Positions 34,737-43,861 are shown, counted from the stretch's first letter. The stretch: 64,000 nucleotides of DNA from JAWKHR01 sp041394725 (GCA_041394725.1 JAWKHR010000034.1:6147-70146), one strand, 5' to 3'. A program made the numbers and translations. Notes: generated by a model from the letters alone, not told the origin.

Positions 34737-35921
34737 ATGTCCGTGACGCGCCGTCGCCCGCCCATCCTGGCCGCCGCCATCGCCCTGTGCGCGGCCGGCG
34801 TCGTCATCACCGCCCAGACGCCGATCCGCCCGGACGGGCAGGCGGCGCTGTCGGCCCGCCCGGACGGACAGGCGGCGCCGTCGGCCCGACGCGCCGGCCG
34901 GACGCCCGACCTGCCCGCGCGCCTGTCCGACGCGGACTTCTGGCGCCTGGCGTCCGAGAGCTCCGAGCCCGACGGCTACTTCCGGATCACGGACAACTTC
35001 ACGTCCAACGAGAACGAGATCGGGACGCTGTTCTCGCGCCTGCGGGATCAGCAGCTGACGGGAGACGTGTATCTCGGCGTCGGGCCCGAGCAGAACTTCA
35101 CCTACATTGCGGCCATCGAGCCCTCGATGGCCTTCATCCTGGACATCCGGCGTCAGGCGGCGATGCAGCACCTGATGTTCAAGGCGCTCTTCGAGATGGC
35201 CCGCGACCGCGCGGAGTTCCTGTCGCTGCTGTTCGCGCGCCCGCGCCCGGGCGACCTCGACGAGACGACGCCGGTGGACCGCCTGCTCACCGCGTACTTC
35301 CCGGTGGCGCCCGATGCAACGCTCCGCACCGAGACCCGCGATCGAATCTTCGAGCGCCTGACCGGCACCCACGGCTTCGAGCTCACCGCGAACGAGCGCC
35401 TCAAACTCGACGCCGTCTACTACGCGTTCGTCCAGTACGGACCGGGCATCACCACGCGCGGCGCGTACAGCGGGCGCGGCAGCCAGTGGACGTTCGCCGA
35501 CCTGACCGGGTGGTCGACCGACGCCGCGCGCCAGGCGCAGAGCTTCCTCTCGACCGAGGCGCACTTCCGGACCGTGAAGTCCCTGCAGGAGCGCAACCTC
35601 ATCGTCCCGGTCACGGGTGACTTCGGCGGGGCGAAGGCGCTGCGCGCCGTGGGCACCTGGGTGCGCGATCGAGGCGGCGTCATCCGCGCGTTCTACGTCT
35701 CCAACGTCGAGCAGTATCTCTTCCAGGACAGCAAGGCGCACGCCTTCTACGAGAACGTGCGCACGCTGCCGCTCGACGAGCGGAGCGTGTTCATCCGGCC
35801 GTACGCGCTCCGCGGGTTCCGGACCGCGGACGCGGGCCTCTGCTCCATCACCGCGTTCCTCGCCGCCGAGGCGGCTGGCCGCGTGCGCAACCACGACCAG
35901 GCGCTCGCCTGCGGCCGCTAG
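34737..35921 (+). CDS. exported conserved protein resembling the LIC_10091 family
   Basis: 394 residues. A signal peptide (1-27) is followed by two 10-residue repeats (RPDGQAALSA type) and a conserved body. The segment ITDNFTSNENEIGTLFSRL, then VYLGVGPEQNFTYIAAIEPSMAFILDIRR and MLFKALFEMARDRAEFLSLLF, recalls the LIC_10091 family of uncharacterised proteins, in which a Rossmann-like methyltransferase fold has been suggested. Late segments include LRAVGTWVRDRGGVIRAFYVSNVEQYLF. No catalytic proof is available. GGAGGG precedes the ATG. Probably co-transcribed with the DUF5916 gene. Confidence 0.65.
   Translation: MSVTRRRPPILAAAIALCAAGVVITAQTPIRPDGQAALSARPDGQAAPSARRAGRTPDLPARLSDADFWRLASESSEPDGYFRITDNFTSNENEIGTLFSRLRDQQLTGDVYLGVGPEQNFTYIAAIEPSMAFILDIRRQAAMQHLMFKALFEMARDRAEFLSLLFARPRPGDLDETTPVDRLLTAYFPVAPDATLRTETRDRIFERLTGTHGFELTANERLKLDAVYYAFVQYGPGITTRGAYSGRGSQWTFADLTGWSTDAARQAQSFLSTEAHFRTVKSLQERNLIVPVTGDFGGAKALRAVGTWVRDRGGVIRAFYVSNVEQYLFQDSKAHAFYENVRTLPLDERSVFIRPYALRGFRTADAGLCSITAFLAAEAAGRVRNHDQALACGR
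34827..34886 (+). repeat. in-frame tandem repeat, two 30-bp units
   Basis: Two 30-bp units (34827 and 34857) differ at very few bases and encode ten residues each, right after the signal peptide of the LIC_10091-like protein. This repeats the situation at 3212-3319. Confidence 0.85.
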
Positions 35922-36080
35922 CCGGCCGGACGTCCCCCCGGCGCTCGCGGCCACGACGTCCGGAATCCGCTCCGGCCCGGGCCGACCCCCTACATCCTGC
36001 TGTGGATCGCCTCCGGTGACGGCGGGATCATGGATCGGTTGTCCTCTTCGTTCCTTCTCTTCATCCGCAGGAGGCACCCG

Positions 36081-37502
36081 ATGCACGAAATCACCTTCCG
36101 GCAGCTCGACGGCGGCGAGACCGCGGTCCCGAGAACCCGCGTGTCCGCCCTGTCCGATCGGCTCGCGGGCGACGCGCTCGAGCCGGGCCAGCCCGGCTTC
36201 CGCGACGCGCGCACGGTCTGGAACGCGATGATCGATCGCCACCCGGCCCTCATCACCCGGTGCGCCACGGCCGACGACGTCGCCGAGGCCGTGCGGTTCG
36301 CGCATGAACAGGAGCTGCTCGTCTCGGTCCGCGGCGGCGGCCACAACATCGCGGGCAACGCGGTGTGCGAGGGCGGGCTGATGATCGACCTCTCCCCGAT
36401 GCGCGACGTCGAGGTGCAGGTCGCGGATCGGGCCGCCCGCGTGGGCCCGGGCGCGCTGCTCCAGGACGTGGACGCCGCCACGCAGGCCCACGGACTCGCG
36501 ACCCCCGTCGGCTACAACTCGACGACCGGCATCGCCGGGCTGACGCTCGGCGGCGGCTTCGGGTGGCTGAGCCGGTCGCTCGGCCTGACGATCGACAACC
36601 TGCTGGGCGCCGACGTGGTCACCGCCGACGGCGTGCGCGTGCGGGCCACGCCGGACGAGCACCCCGACCTCTTCTGGGGCCTGCGCGGCGGCGGCGGGAA
36701 CTTCGGCGTCGTCACCAACTTCCAGTTCCGGCTGCACCCGGTCGGTCCCGAGGTGCTCTCGGGCGTGGTCGTCTATCCCCTCGCCCAGGCCGCGGCGGCC
36801 CTGCGGCACGTGCGCGACTTCAACGCCGCGGCACCCGACGACGTGACGTGCTGGGCCGTGCTGCGCAAGGCGCCGCCGCTGCCCTTCCTCGACCCCGCCG
36901 TGCACGGGACCGACGTGCTCGTCGTCGCGGCCTGCTGCGCGGGCGACATGCGCGAGGCCGCCCGGACACTGGCCCCGATGCGCGGGTTCGGTGCGCCGCA
37001 CGCCGACGCGATTGCGCCGCACCCGTACGCGGGCTTCCAGCAGGCCTTCGACGCGCTCAACGCGCACGGCGCGCGCAATTACTGGAAGACGCACAATTTC
37101 GCGGAGCTTCCGGACGAGGCGATCGACGCGATCGTGGAGGCCGCCGCGCATCTGCCATCCGCCGAAACCGAGATCGCCCTCGCGCGCCTCGGTGGCGCGG
37201 TCGCGCGCGTGCCCGTCGAGGCCACGGCCTATCCCCACCGCGGCGCCGCCTGGGTGATGAACCTGCACACGCGCTGGACGATGAGCGCCGACGACGAGCG
37301 GTGCACGGCGTGGGCGCGCGACCTGCACGCGACGCTCGGCCCGTGGGCGATGGGCGGGGCCTACGCCAACTTCATCACCGACCCCGGGCGCGCGCGCGAG
37401 GCGTACCGGGGCAACTGGGAGCGCCTGGTCGCATTGAAGTCGGACGTCGATCCGGACAACCTGTTCCGGATGAACCAGAATGTGCCGCCCATGACGCACT
37501 GA
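36081..37502 (+). CDS. FAD-linked oxidase, berberine-bridge-enzyme-like
   Basis: 473 residues, no signal peptide. FAD-binding PCMH domain: SVRGGGHNIAG near 90 (the His is the usual covalent 8-alpha-histidyl FAD site) and GYNSTTGIAGLTLGGGFGWL near 145-165, where the cysteine of bicovalent members is absent, so monocovalent FAD is expected. DLFWGLRGGGGNFGVVT follows near 200. The C-terminal BBE segment is YRGNWERLVALKSDVDPDNLFRMNQN. Members oxidise sugars, alkaloids or other alcohols with O2 or another acceptor; the substrate is unknown. AGGAGG at 36069-36074 sets the ATG. The 159-bp gap before it shows no clear promoter. Confidence 0.9.
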   Translation: MHEITFRQLDGGETAVPRTRVSALSDRLAGDALEPGQPGFRDARTVWNAMIDRHPALITRCATADDVAEAVRFAHEQELLVSVRGGGHNIAGNAVCEGGLMIDLSPMRDVEVQVADRAARVGPGALLQDVDAATQAHGLATPVGYNSTTGIAGLTLGGGFGWLSRSLGLTIDNLLGADVVTADGVRVRATPDEHPDLFWGLRGGGGNFGVVTNFQFRLHPVGPEVLSGVVVYPLAQAAAALRHVRDFNAAAPDDVTCWAVLRKAPPLPFLDPAVHGTDVLVVAACCAGDMREAARTLAPMRGFGAPHADAIAPHPYAGFQQAFDALNAHGARNYWKTHNFAELPDEAIDAIVEAAAHLPSAETEIALARLGGAVARVPVEATAYPHRGAAWVMNLHTRWTMSADDERCTAWARDLHATLGPWAMGGAYANFITDPGRAREAYRGNWERLVALKSDVDPDNLFRMNQNVPPMTH

Positions 37503-37535
37503 GCGCCCGGGCGCCGCCCATGACGCACTGAGCGC
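37485..37535 (+). repeat. tandem duplication of a gene end, period 29 bp
   Basis: A 22-bp sequence covering the last codons and stop of the oxidase gene (37485-37506) is repeated at 37514-37535, outside the gene. The period of 29 bp equals that of the duplication at 13368. Confidence 0.8.
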
Positions 37536-37553
37536 GCCTCCCGGCGGCCTCCT

Positions 37554-37588
37554 GTCCGGATCGAGCGGAGCTTTCCGTTCAACCGGAC
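37554..37588 (+). terminator. imperfect hairpin after the oxidase gene
   Basis: GTCCGG (37554-37559) pairs with CCGGAC (37583-37588). The inner CGGA/TCCG extends the stem. No U-tract is present. It lies 52 bases after the stop and before the next gene. Confidence 0.35.
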
Positions 37589-37632
37589 GAGGAGGCTCCG
37601 CGTCGGGCTCCCCCCGCCGCGGAGAACACGAC

Positions 37633-38325
37633 ATGCATCGACAGTGTTCGCGCCGGGTTGGGCCGGGATTGGCTGTGGTGGTGGCGCTGACCGCGCTGGC
37701 GGTGGCCGGGTGCGGGTCGAGCGGCGGCGGCGGGTCGGTCATGACCAGCACGTCGCCCAGCACGACGTCGCCGAACGACCGCTACGTCCTGATCTTCGAC
37801 TCGGTCATCACGTCGCACACGGCCATCGGCAGCTTCACGGTGGACACCAAGAGCACCGTGCACGGCCAGGTGGCGCTGGCGTCGACGCCCACGCCGAATC
37901 AGTTCAGCCAGAGCAGCGGCGACCTGACCTACTCGTCGTTCAGCTACTCGGCCGGGCCGGCGCCCGGCTGCACGTTCTCGACGAGCGCGCCGAACGGGTC
38001 GATCACCGTCGTCGAGGCGAGCGTGGCGCCGGCCAATGCCAACGCCGTGCGCGTCGTCCTGCGACCGTCGTCGCTGACCGAGACCATCGTGCAGTCGTGC
38101 ACGACCCTGACGCAGACCATTCCGGGCATCTACTGGTTCAGCGGCTGGCAGCTGCTGCACAAGTCGGAGGGCGACCCGGGCGCGAACGGCTGGGCCATCG
38201 ACAACTGGACCGCCGGCACGGGCGCGACGGTGGCGGTCCGGACGTACAGCGGTGGCCTGACGGACGCCGCCACGGGCGCCACCTACACGGAGCAGACGAC
38301 GATCCGGATCGACAAGGTGAACTGA
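37633..38325 (+). CDS. lipoprotein of unknown function
   Basis: 230 residues. The lipobox ALAVAGC places the acylated Cys near residue 27, followed by a Gly/Ser/Thr-rich linker. The mature part is beta-rich, with DRYVLIFDSVITSHTAIGSFTVDT, CTFST, CTTLTQTIPGIYWFSGW and a threonine-rich end (TYTEQTTIRIDKVN). Two cysteines could pair. No family recognised. It has no evident operon partner; the next gene starts 99 bp later behind its own promoter. Confidence 0.6.
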   Translation: MHRQCSRRVGPGLAVVVALTALAVAGCGSSGGGGSVMTSTSPSTTSPNDRYVLIFDSVITSHTAIGSFTVDTKSTVHGQVALASTPTPNQFSQSSGDLTYSSFSYSAGPAPGCTFSTSAPNGSITVVEASVAPANANAVRVVLRPSSLTETIVQSCTTLTQTIPGIYWFSGWQLLHKSEGDPGANGWAIDNWTAGTGATVAVRTYSGGLTDAATGATYTEQTTIRIDKVN

Positions 38326-38372
38326 CCGGAATCGGCAGCGGGCGGCCGGTGGCGCCGCCGGCCTCCAGCGGC

Positions 38373-38378
38373 TAGGAT
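38373..38378 (+). promoter_or_regulatory. candidate -10 element of the LVIVD-multicopper oxidase operon
   Basis: TAGGAT followed by GGGCGC, 46 bases before the ATG at 38425. The same layout, TAnnnT plus (G)GGCGC, occurs at 22681 and 47049 (minus strand). Confidence 0.35.
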
Positions 38379-38424
38379 GGGCGCATCGTTCACAGTTCGA
38401 TCGCCCCCGTCTGGAGGAGACGCC

Positions 38425-39807
38425 ATGACCGCCCGCCGCCGTACGCCCCGCCCCGTCGCCGTCGCCGCCGGCCTCGCCATGCTGCTGGCCGGCACCGTCC
38501 TGGCCGGCGCGCAGCGCCGCGTGCAGGGCGTGCCGCTCTGGACGCCGGACAAGCCCGGCAGCGACAACATCGAGGTCATCGCCCACATCCCGCTGGGCCC
38601 GCCGCTCTCGGTCTCGGACATCGACATCGAGCAGGACCCGGCGCGTCCCTACGCCTACGTCGGCCGCATGGTGTACGGCTACGAGGGCGACCGCGGCATG
38701 GACATCGTGGACCTGCACGACCCGGCGCACGCGAAGGTGATCTACCGGTGGCGGATCGAGGACCAGGACCTGCACGTCGGCACGGGCGGGATGGACGTGA
38801 AGAACTTCAAGTGGAACAACCGGTACTACGTCGTCCAGTCCACGCAGTTCGGCCAGGGCGGGCCGGACAGCGACATGGGCGCGGTCGTGCTCGACGTCAC
38901 GGGGCTGCCGGATCCGTCCACGGTCAAGGAGGTCGCGCGGATCCGTGAGCCCGAGCACAAGGGCGGATTCCACAACATCTTCATCTACAAGCACTCGACG
39001 GGCCGCGTGCTGCTGCTCTCGACGGTCTCGGGCCCGTACGCGCACGTCTATGACCTCGGGCTGGTGGTCGAGGGCAAGCTGTCCGAGGCGCTGGTCGCGA
39101 AGGTCCCGGTCGGCCCGCAGGAAGGCGGCCAGCGCGGCTACCACGACCTCTATGCCGGTTACCACGTCGGCACGAACCAGGACCGGTTCTACGGCGGCGG
39201 CACGGGCGGCTACTACGTCTACGACATCACGGAGCTGCAGAACCCGCGGCTGCTGGTGACGCTCACCGGCATCAGCGGCGTCAACTACGGCCACACGTTC
39301 ACGCCGTCGCCCGACGGCCGCTACGCGGTGGCGGAGACCGAATACCAGTACGCGCCGCTGCGCATCTTCGACCTGCAGCCGGGCCTCGACGGCAAGACCA
39401 GCAACGTGCGCAGCCCGATCGCCGCCTGGACGGCCGACTGGCGCAACCTCGTCCACAACCACGAGGTGCGCTGGCCGTACGTCTTCGTCTCGGGCTACCT
39501 CGACGGCCTGCAGGTGTTCAGCCTCGAGGACCCGACCGACCCGGTGACGGTGGCCTACTACGACACCTACGTCGGCAACGGCATCGAGGGCCGGCCGAAG
39601 ATGTTCAACGGCGCCTTCGGCGTGGACGTCCGCAACGCGGACGGCTTGATCGTGGTCTCGGACATGAACACCGGGTTCTGGGCGTTCCGCATGCAGGGCT
39701 TCACCGGCTGGAACGGCGCGGACTGGGGCATGCCGAACATCTCGAGCGCGCAGGACTGGGACCGCGCGCCCGGCCCGATGGGCGGCCGCGGAGGCGGCGG
39801 CCGGTGA
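38425..39807 (+). CDS. exported LVIVD-repeat beta-propeller protein
   Basis: 460 residues, signal peptide 1-30. The body has the LVIVD/choice-of-anchor propeller pattern: GMDIVDLHDPAHAKVIYRWRI, AVVLDVTGLPDPSTVKEVARI, GYYVYDITELQNPRLLVTL and LQVFSLEDPTDPVTVAYYDTY. Several His residues (GFHNIFIYKH, NYGHTF, LVHNHEVRWP) sit in conserved loops and might bind metal. It probably acts outside the cytoplasm. GGAGGAGA precedes the ATG. The stop overlaps the next GTG (GTGA), so it is coupled to the small exported protein and the multicopper oxidase. Confidence 0.8.
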   Translation: MTARRRTPRPVAVAAGLAMLLAGTVLAGAQRRVQGVPLWTPDKPGSDNIEVIAHIPLGPPLSVSDIDIEQDPARPYAYVGRMVYGYEGDRGMDIVDLHDPAHAKVIYRWRIEDQDLHVGTGGMDVKNFKWNNRYYVVQSTQFGQGGPDSDMGAVVLDVTGLPDPSTVKEVARIREPEHKGGFHNIFIYKHSTGRVLLLSTVSGPYAHVYDLGLVVEGKLSEALVAKVPVGPQEGGQRGYHDLYAGYHVGTNQDRFYGGGTGGYYVYDITELQNPRLLVTLTGISGVNYGHTFTPSPDGRYAVAETEYQYAPLRIFDLQPGLDGKTSNVRSPIAAWTADWRNLVHNHEVRWPYVFVSGYLDGLQVFSLEDPTDPVTVAYYDTYVGNGIEGRPKMFNGAFGVDVRNADGLIVVSDMNTGFWAFRMQGFTGWNGADWGMPNISSAQDWDRAPGPMGGRGGGGR

Positions 39808-40454
39808 CGAGCAGGAGGATCGAGCTCGCGCGCGCCGCGGCGGCAGCCGGCGCGCTGGCACTGGCCGGCGCGACGATCGCCACGACCACGCTCGCCGCGC
39901 CGGCCACGACACCGGCGATGGCCGTGCCGGTCCCGATGCTGGTCCCGCTGCTCGTGCCCTGCACCGCGCAGTCGCCCGCGCCGGAGCCGCCGCGCGAACC
40001 CGGCGCGTACTACGCCATCGCGCTGGTGCCCACCGGCCGCGTACCGGGCACCGCGACCTCGAAGGGCACCGCGCGCGTCACGTTCGCCGACTCGCCCTTC
40101 GGCGTGGCGGTCTCCCCCGCCGGGGCCTACGAGCAGGCGCTCGAGATCCAGACCGACGCCCTGCCCGCCCGGCCCGGCCAGGAATACGTCGTCTGGGCCG
40201 CCAGCTCGGATCTGGATCACGTGACGCGGCTCGGCACGATCGACGGCCGGGCGCCGCTCCATGTCACGACGGCCCTGAACAAGTTCCTGGTCGTCGTCAG
40301 CCTCGAGTCGGCCGCGGACGCGCCCACGGAGAAGTGGCGCGGGCCGATCGTCATGCGCGGGATGTCGCGCAGCGGCCTGATGCACACGCTCGCGGGCCAC
40401 GGCCCGTTCCAGCTCGAGTCGTGCCTGAAGTACGGCTACGGAGGCCGGCCCTGA
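39804..40454 (+). CDS. small exported protein coupled to the multicopper oxidase
   Basis: 216 residues with a long hydrophobic N-terminus (1-55). The mature domain is beta-rich (RVTFADSPFGVAVSPAGAYEQALEI, YVVWAASSDLDHVTRLGTIDG). It ends in a Met/His/Cys-containing segment, VMRGMSRSGLMHTLAGHGPF then LESC, which could bind copper. No named family recognised. GTG start at 39804; its stop TGA shares a base with the ATG of the oxidase, so the three genes form one translational unit. Confidence 0.6.
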   Translation: MTSRRIELARAAAAAGALALAGATIATTTLAAPATTPAMAVPVPMLVPLLVPCTAQSPAPEPPREPGAYYAIALVPTGRVPGTATSKGTARVTFADSPFGVAVSPAGAYEQALEIQTDALPARPGQEYVVWAASSDLDHVTRLGTIDGRAPLHVTTALNKFLVVVSLESAADAPTEKWRGPIVMRGMSRSGLMHTLAGHGPFQLESCLKYGYGGRP

Positions 40455-42273
40455 TGCCGGGCCGTCGCGATCGCCAGACGCCAGGGCGCGCGCCCGTGAC
40501 GACGGCGGGCTCGATCGTGCTGACCGCCACCCTGACCGGCGCTTTCGCGCTCGTGGGCGCCGTGTGGACCGTCGCGCGCCAGCAACCGCCGCCGCCGACC
40601 CAGTCGGGCCAGTCGGGGGCGTCGGGTCAGTCCGGCCAGATGGGACAGATGGGACAGATGAACCACGACATGCACCACATGCCCATGCCCCCCGGCACGG
40701 TCGCGTGGCGCATGCCGCCCATGGGCGACATGCCGATGATGCCGGGCCTCGACGACGCGCGGCCGCCCGTCGCCCATGCCTGCCCGGCACGGGCCTCGAT
40801 CCGACGACGCTGCCCGAGGCGCGGCCGAACGAGATCATCGACGCCAAGGACGGCGACCACCTGGAGCTCACCGCGTCGCTCGTGCGCCGCACGATCGCGG
40901 GCCGGACCTACGTGATGTACGGCTACAACGGCCAGTACCCGGGTCCGATGATCCGCGCGCCGCAGGGCGCGACGATCACGGTGGACTTCACCAACCGAAT
41001 CGACCTGCCGACGACGGTGCACTGGCACGGTCTTCGGCTCGACAACCGGTTCGACGGCGTGCCCGGCGTCACGCAGCCGCCGGTCGCGCCGGGCGAGTCG
41101 TTCCGTTACGAGGTGCACTTCCGCGACTCGGGCGTCTACTGGTACCACCCGCACATGCGCGAGGACGTGCAGCAGGACCTCGGCCTCTACGGCAACCTGC
41201 TCGTCCAGGCGCCCGACCCGGACTACTACAGCCCGGCCAACCGCGAGGCCGTGCTCATCCTCGACGACATCCTCATCGACGATGCCGGCCTGATGCCGTA
41301 CGGGGAGGACAGCCCGACGCACACGCTGATGGGCCGGTTCGGCAACACGATGCTCGTGAACGGCACGACCGACTACCGGCTGCACGTCAAACGCGGCGAG
41401 GTCGTGCGCTTCTACCTCACCAACGTCGCGAACACGCGGACGTTCAACGTCACGTTCGGCGGGGCGAAGGTGAAGCTCCTGGCGTCGGACGTCAGCCGCT
41501 TCGAACGCGAGCAGTGGGTCTCGAGCGTCGTCATCGCGCCGGCCGAGCGCTACATCGTCGAGGCGCGGTTCGACGACCCGGGCGAGGTGCCGATCGAGAA
41601 CACGATCCAGGCGATCAACCACTTCCGCGGCGAGTTCTACCCGCACGTCGATCACCTCGGCACCGTGGTGGTCGATCCGACGCCGACGGACGAGGACCTG
41701 GCCACGAGCTTCGGGCAACTTCGGACGAACGGCGCGGTGCGCACGGACATCGACGCCTACCGCGCCGAGTTCGACCGCGCGCCCGACCACCGGCTCGAGC
41801 TGCTGGTGCGCGTGAAGGACCTGCCGACGCCGATCATGCAGTCGATGGAGTTCGAGCGCGGCCTCTACACGCCGCCCGTCGAGTGGAACGACACGATGCC
41901 GATGATGAACTGGCTCGCCACGGGCAGGCAGGTGAGCTGGGTGCTCCGCGACCCGGATACGGGCAAGGAGAACATGGACATCCACTGGCCGTTCAAGGTC
42001 GGCGACGTCGTCAAGATCCGGATCTTCAACGACCCGACGACGATTCACCCGATGAACCACCCGATCCACGTGCACGGGCAGCGCTACCTGGTCACGTCGA
42101 TCGACGGCCGCCCGAACCCGAACCTCGTGTGGAAGGACACCGCGATCGTGCCCGTCGCCTCGACGATGGACATCCTGGTGGACATGTCGAACCCGGGCGA
42201 GTGGATGCTCCACTGCCACATCGCCGAGCACCTGCACGCGGGGATGATGCTGGGGTTTTCGGTGAGTCGTTAA
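40454..42273 (+). CDS. multicopper oxidase with Met/His-rich N-terminus, one frameshift
   Basis: About 606 residues if one base is restored. The N-terminus (signal anchor, then QMGQMGQMNHDMHHMPMP) is Met/His-rich, like copper-resistance oxidases. Copper sites: HWHG near residue 190, WYHPHM near 230, HPMNHPIHVHG near 531 and HCHIAEH with axial Met near 587. Three cupredoxin domains are expected. The reading frame breaks near 40772, where GTCGCCCATG lacks one C; reading on in the other frame gives PCLPGTGLDPTTLPEA and an intact enzyme. Likely a periplasmic copper or phenol/bilirubin-type oxidase. The A of the ATG overlaps the upstream stop. Confidence 0.82.
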
Positions 42274-42316
42274 GGTCCTGAGGGTCCCAGGGTCCCAGGG
42301 TCCCAGGGGCCTGAGG
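42274..42316. repeat. intergenic GGGTCCCA octamer array
   Basis: Three perfect AGGGTCCC units in tandem with degenerate flanks, starting directly after the multicopper oxidase stop. Related arrays lie at 48587, 58973 and, more degenerate, at 2293 and 56100. Confidence 0.75.
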
Positions 42317-42344
42317 ATGACGCCAGCGAAGCTGGCCACCGAGG

Positions 42345-42374
42345 TTCCAAGTTCGAACTTCAAAGTTCGAAGTT
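42345..42374. repeat. intergenic heptamer array (TTCnAAn)
   Basis: Four heptamers (TTCCAAG, TTCGAAC, TTCAAAG, TTCGAAG) end at the stop codon of the convergent YHYH gene. Their base composition is far from that of the genome. The segment can fold on itself because TTCGAA is palindromic. Confidence 0.7.
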
Positions 42375-43296
42375 ACTCGCTCGCCCTGCCTCCCCTGAAG
42401 CATCCCACCGTGTACGGATACTCGCGCGTGAGCACGTAGTGGTACATCTCGACCCGCCGGCCGTCCCAGTCGATCGCGCTGACGCGGCCGTGGCACTCGT
42501 CGAGGTCGGCGTTCGTCAGTTCGCGGCCGGCGGCGTCGTAGCGGCTGTAGATCCCGAAGCCGTCGAGCGCATAGCCGATGAGCGTCTCGACGCCATCCTG
42601 GTCCGGCAGGCACTCGCTCGGGCCGTGATAGTGATACTGGCCGCGCGCCTGCGGATGTCCGCTGCAGAGGTCCTGGACCTCGTGCGCCACCGCGTCGCGG
42701 CCGGCATCGTCGAGCGCGTTGTAGATGGCGACGCCGTTGAGGGCGATGCCGATCATGCCCATCGGCACGCAGGTCGCGTGGGCGGCCTCGACGGGATCGC
42801 GGGGCAGGGTCAGCAGCACGGGCTGTGCCGCAATGCCGTTGGGATTCGGATCGAACGCGAAGGCCGGATCGCGACGGGCGATCGGAAACCGACCCGTGGC
42901 GGTCTCGACGGGCAGGCCGTTGCCGGTGAGCACGCGCGAGACGTCCCGGCCGGTGCCGGTCGTCGTGATGGCGAACTCGGCGTCGGGCCAGGTGATCTCG
43001 CCCTGCACGTGGGGCTTCGCCGTGAGGTCCCAGGTGTCGCCCTGGATCCAGTCGCCGGCGTGGATGCGCGCGGCCGGCCGAAACCGGGTCATGCAGGACA
43101 TCACCATTCCGCTGGCGGGCCCGGGTGACACGCGGCCGTCGCCGAGCGGCAGGCGGTGCGCGTCAAGGACGTCCACGCGCGGGACCGAGGCGGACGAGCC
43201 ACCCTGCGGCGCCGCCGCCAGCACCAGAGCCGCGAACATCAGGACCAGCACGCCGGCCACGGCCGGCCCGGTCGCGCGTGAGCTTCTGCGGGGCAT
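42373..43296 (-). CDS. exported YHYH-domain protein
   Basis: 307 residues. A perfect AAGGAGGGC before the ATG at 43296 fixes the start. Signal peptide 1-30. The YHYH motif is GQYHYHGPSEC near 228, with conserved MGMIGIALNGVAIYNALDDAG before it and GVETLIGYALDGFGIYSRYDAAG after it. Several Cys (SCMTRF, HATCVPMG, DLCSGHP, DECHGRV) may be disulphide-bonded. YHYH proteins are uncharacterised but often occur with copper or other oxidases. Here it converges on the multicopper oxidase across an array of short repeats. Confidence 0.8.
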   Translation of the reverse strand: MPRRSSRATGPAVAGVLVLMFAALVLAAAPQGGSSASVPRVDVLDAHRLPLGDGRVSPGPASGMVMSCMTRFRPAARIHAGDWIQGDTWDLTAKPHVQGEITWPDAEFAITTTGTGRDVSRVLTGNGLPVETATGRFPIARRDPAFAFDPNPNGIAAQPVLLTLPRDPVEAAHATCVPMGMIGIALNGVAIYNALDDAGRDAVAHEVQDLCSGHPQARGQYHYHGPSECLPDQDGVETLIGYALDGFGIYSRYDAAGRELTNADLDECHGRVSAIDWDGRRVEMYHYVLTREYPYTVGCFRGGRASE

Positions 43297-43392
43297 GCGC
43301 CCTCCTTCTGGCGCATGGACCACCGCGCGGGGCCGGATATTCCCGGGACCAGTCGAGAGAGCGGTGCGTGGCCGGGCCCGCCCCGGCCGACT

Positions 43393-43692
43393 TCAGCCTT
43401 CGATCTGGTAGATCTCGCGCCGTCCCTGCGAAATCAGGTCGTGATAGCCCTGCATGACCGCCTGGAAATCCGGGTTCTGCATCGACTCGCGGGACTGGCG
43501 CGTGAACTCCTCGATGCTCTCGACCTCCATCTCGGACACGACGGTCCAGTAGCGCTCGGCGGCGACGTCGGTCATCACGCGCATCTTCCCGAAGCCCATC
43601 TTCTCGGTGAGCTTCGAGAGCGCGACGAACTTCTCGACCATCGGGCGGACCTTGCCGGGCCTGCAGTACATGATGTCGCGGATCAGGAACAT
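43393..43692 (-). CDS. small dimeric alpha-beta-barrel (NIPSNAP-like) protein
   Basis: 99 residues from ATG 43692, with GGAGGCGCC just before it. The pattern FLIRDIMYCRPGKVRPMVEKFVALSKL then YWTVVSEMEVESIEEF and a short final helix-strand fits the ferredoxin-like dimeric alpha-beta barrel of NIPSNAP/EthD-type proteins. No catalytic residues can be assigned. It lies between the YHYH gene and the kinase gene on the same strand and could be either an independent unit or the end of the kinase operon (170 bp gap). Confidence 0.55.
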   Translation of the reverse strand: MFLIRDIMYCRPGKVRPMVEKFVALSKLTEKMGFGKMRVMTDVAAERYWTVVSEMEVESIEEFTRQSRESMQNPDFQAVMQGYHDLISQGRREIYQIEG

Positions 43693-43861
43693 GGGCGCCT
43701 CCGTGAGGGCCGTGATTCTGCGCCTTCGGCGCCGACATGGCAAGCCCTCGGGGCAGGCCCCGAGGCCCGGCGCGCCCGGCGAAGTGCCCCGCATACGCCG
43801 GTCCGAACGCGTGCGGACCGCCGAGGACGGTGACGCGTGGGTCCTGGTGATCGGACTGACC

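Noticed and set aside
34662..37763. Minus-strand ORF of over 1000 codons opposite the LIC_10091-like and oxidase genes
   Set aside because: Shadow frame: low-complexity Arg/Val/Gly composition and no start context; the plus-strand genes have signal peptides, cofactor motifs and ribosome sites.
40760..40780. Programmed frameshift in the multicopper oxidase
   Set aside because: No slippery heptamer or downstream structure was evident. A one-base loss in a C run is simpler and fits other indels in the window.
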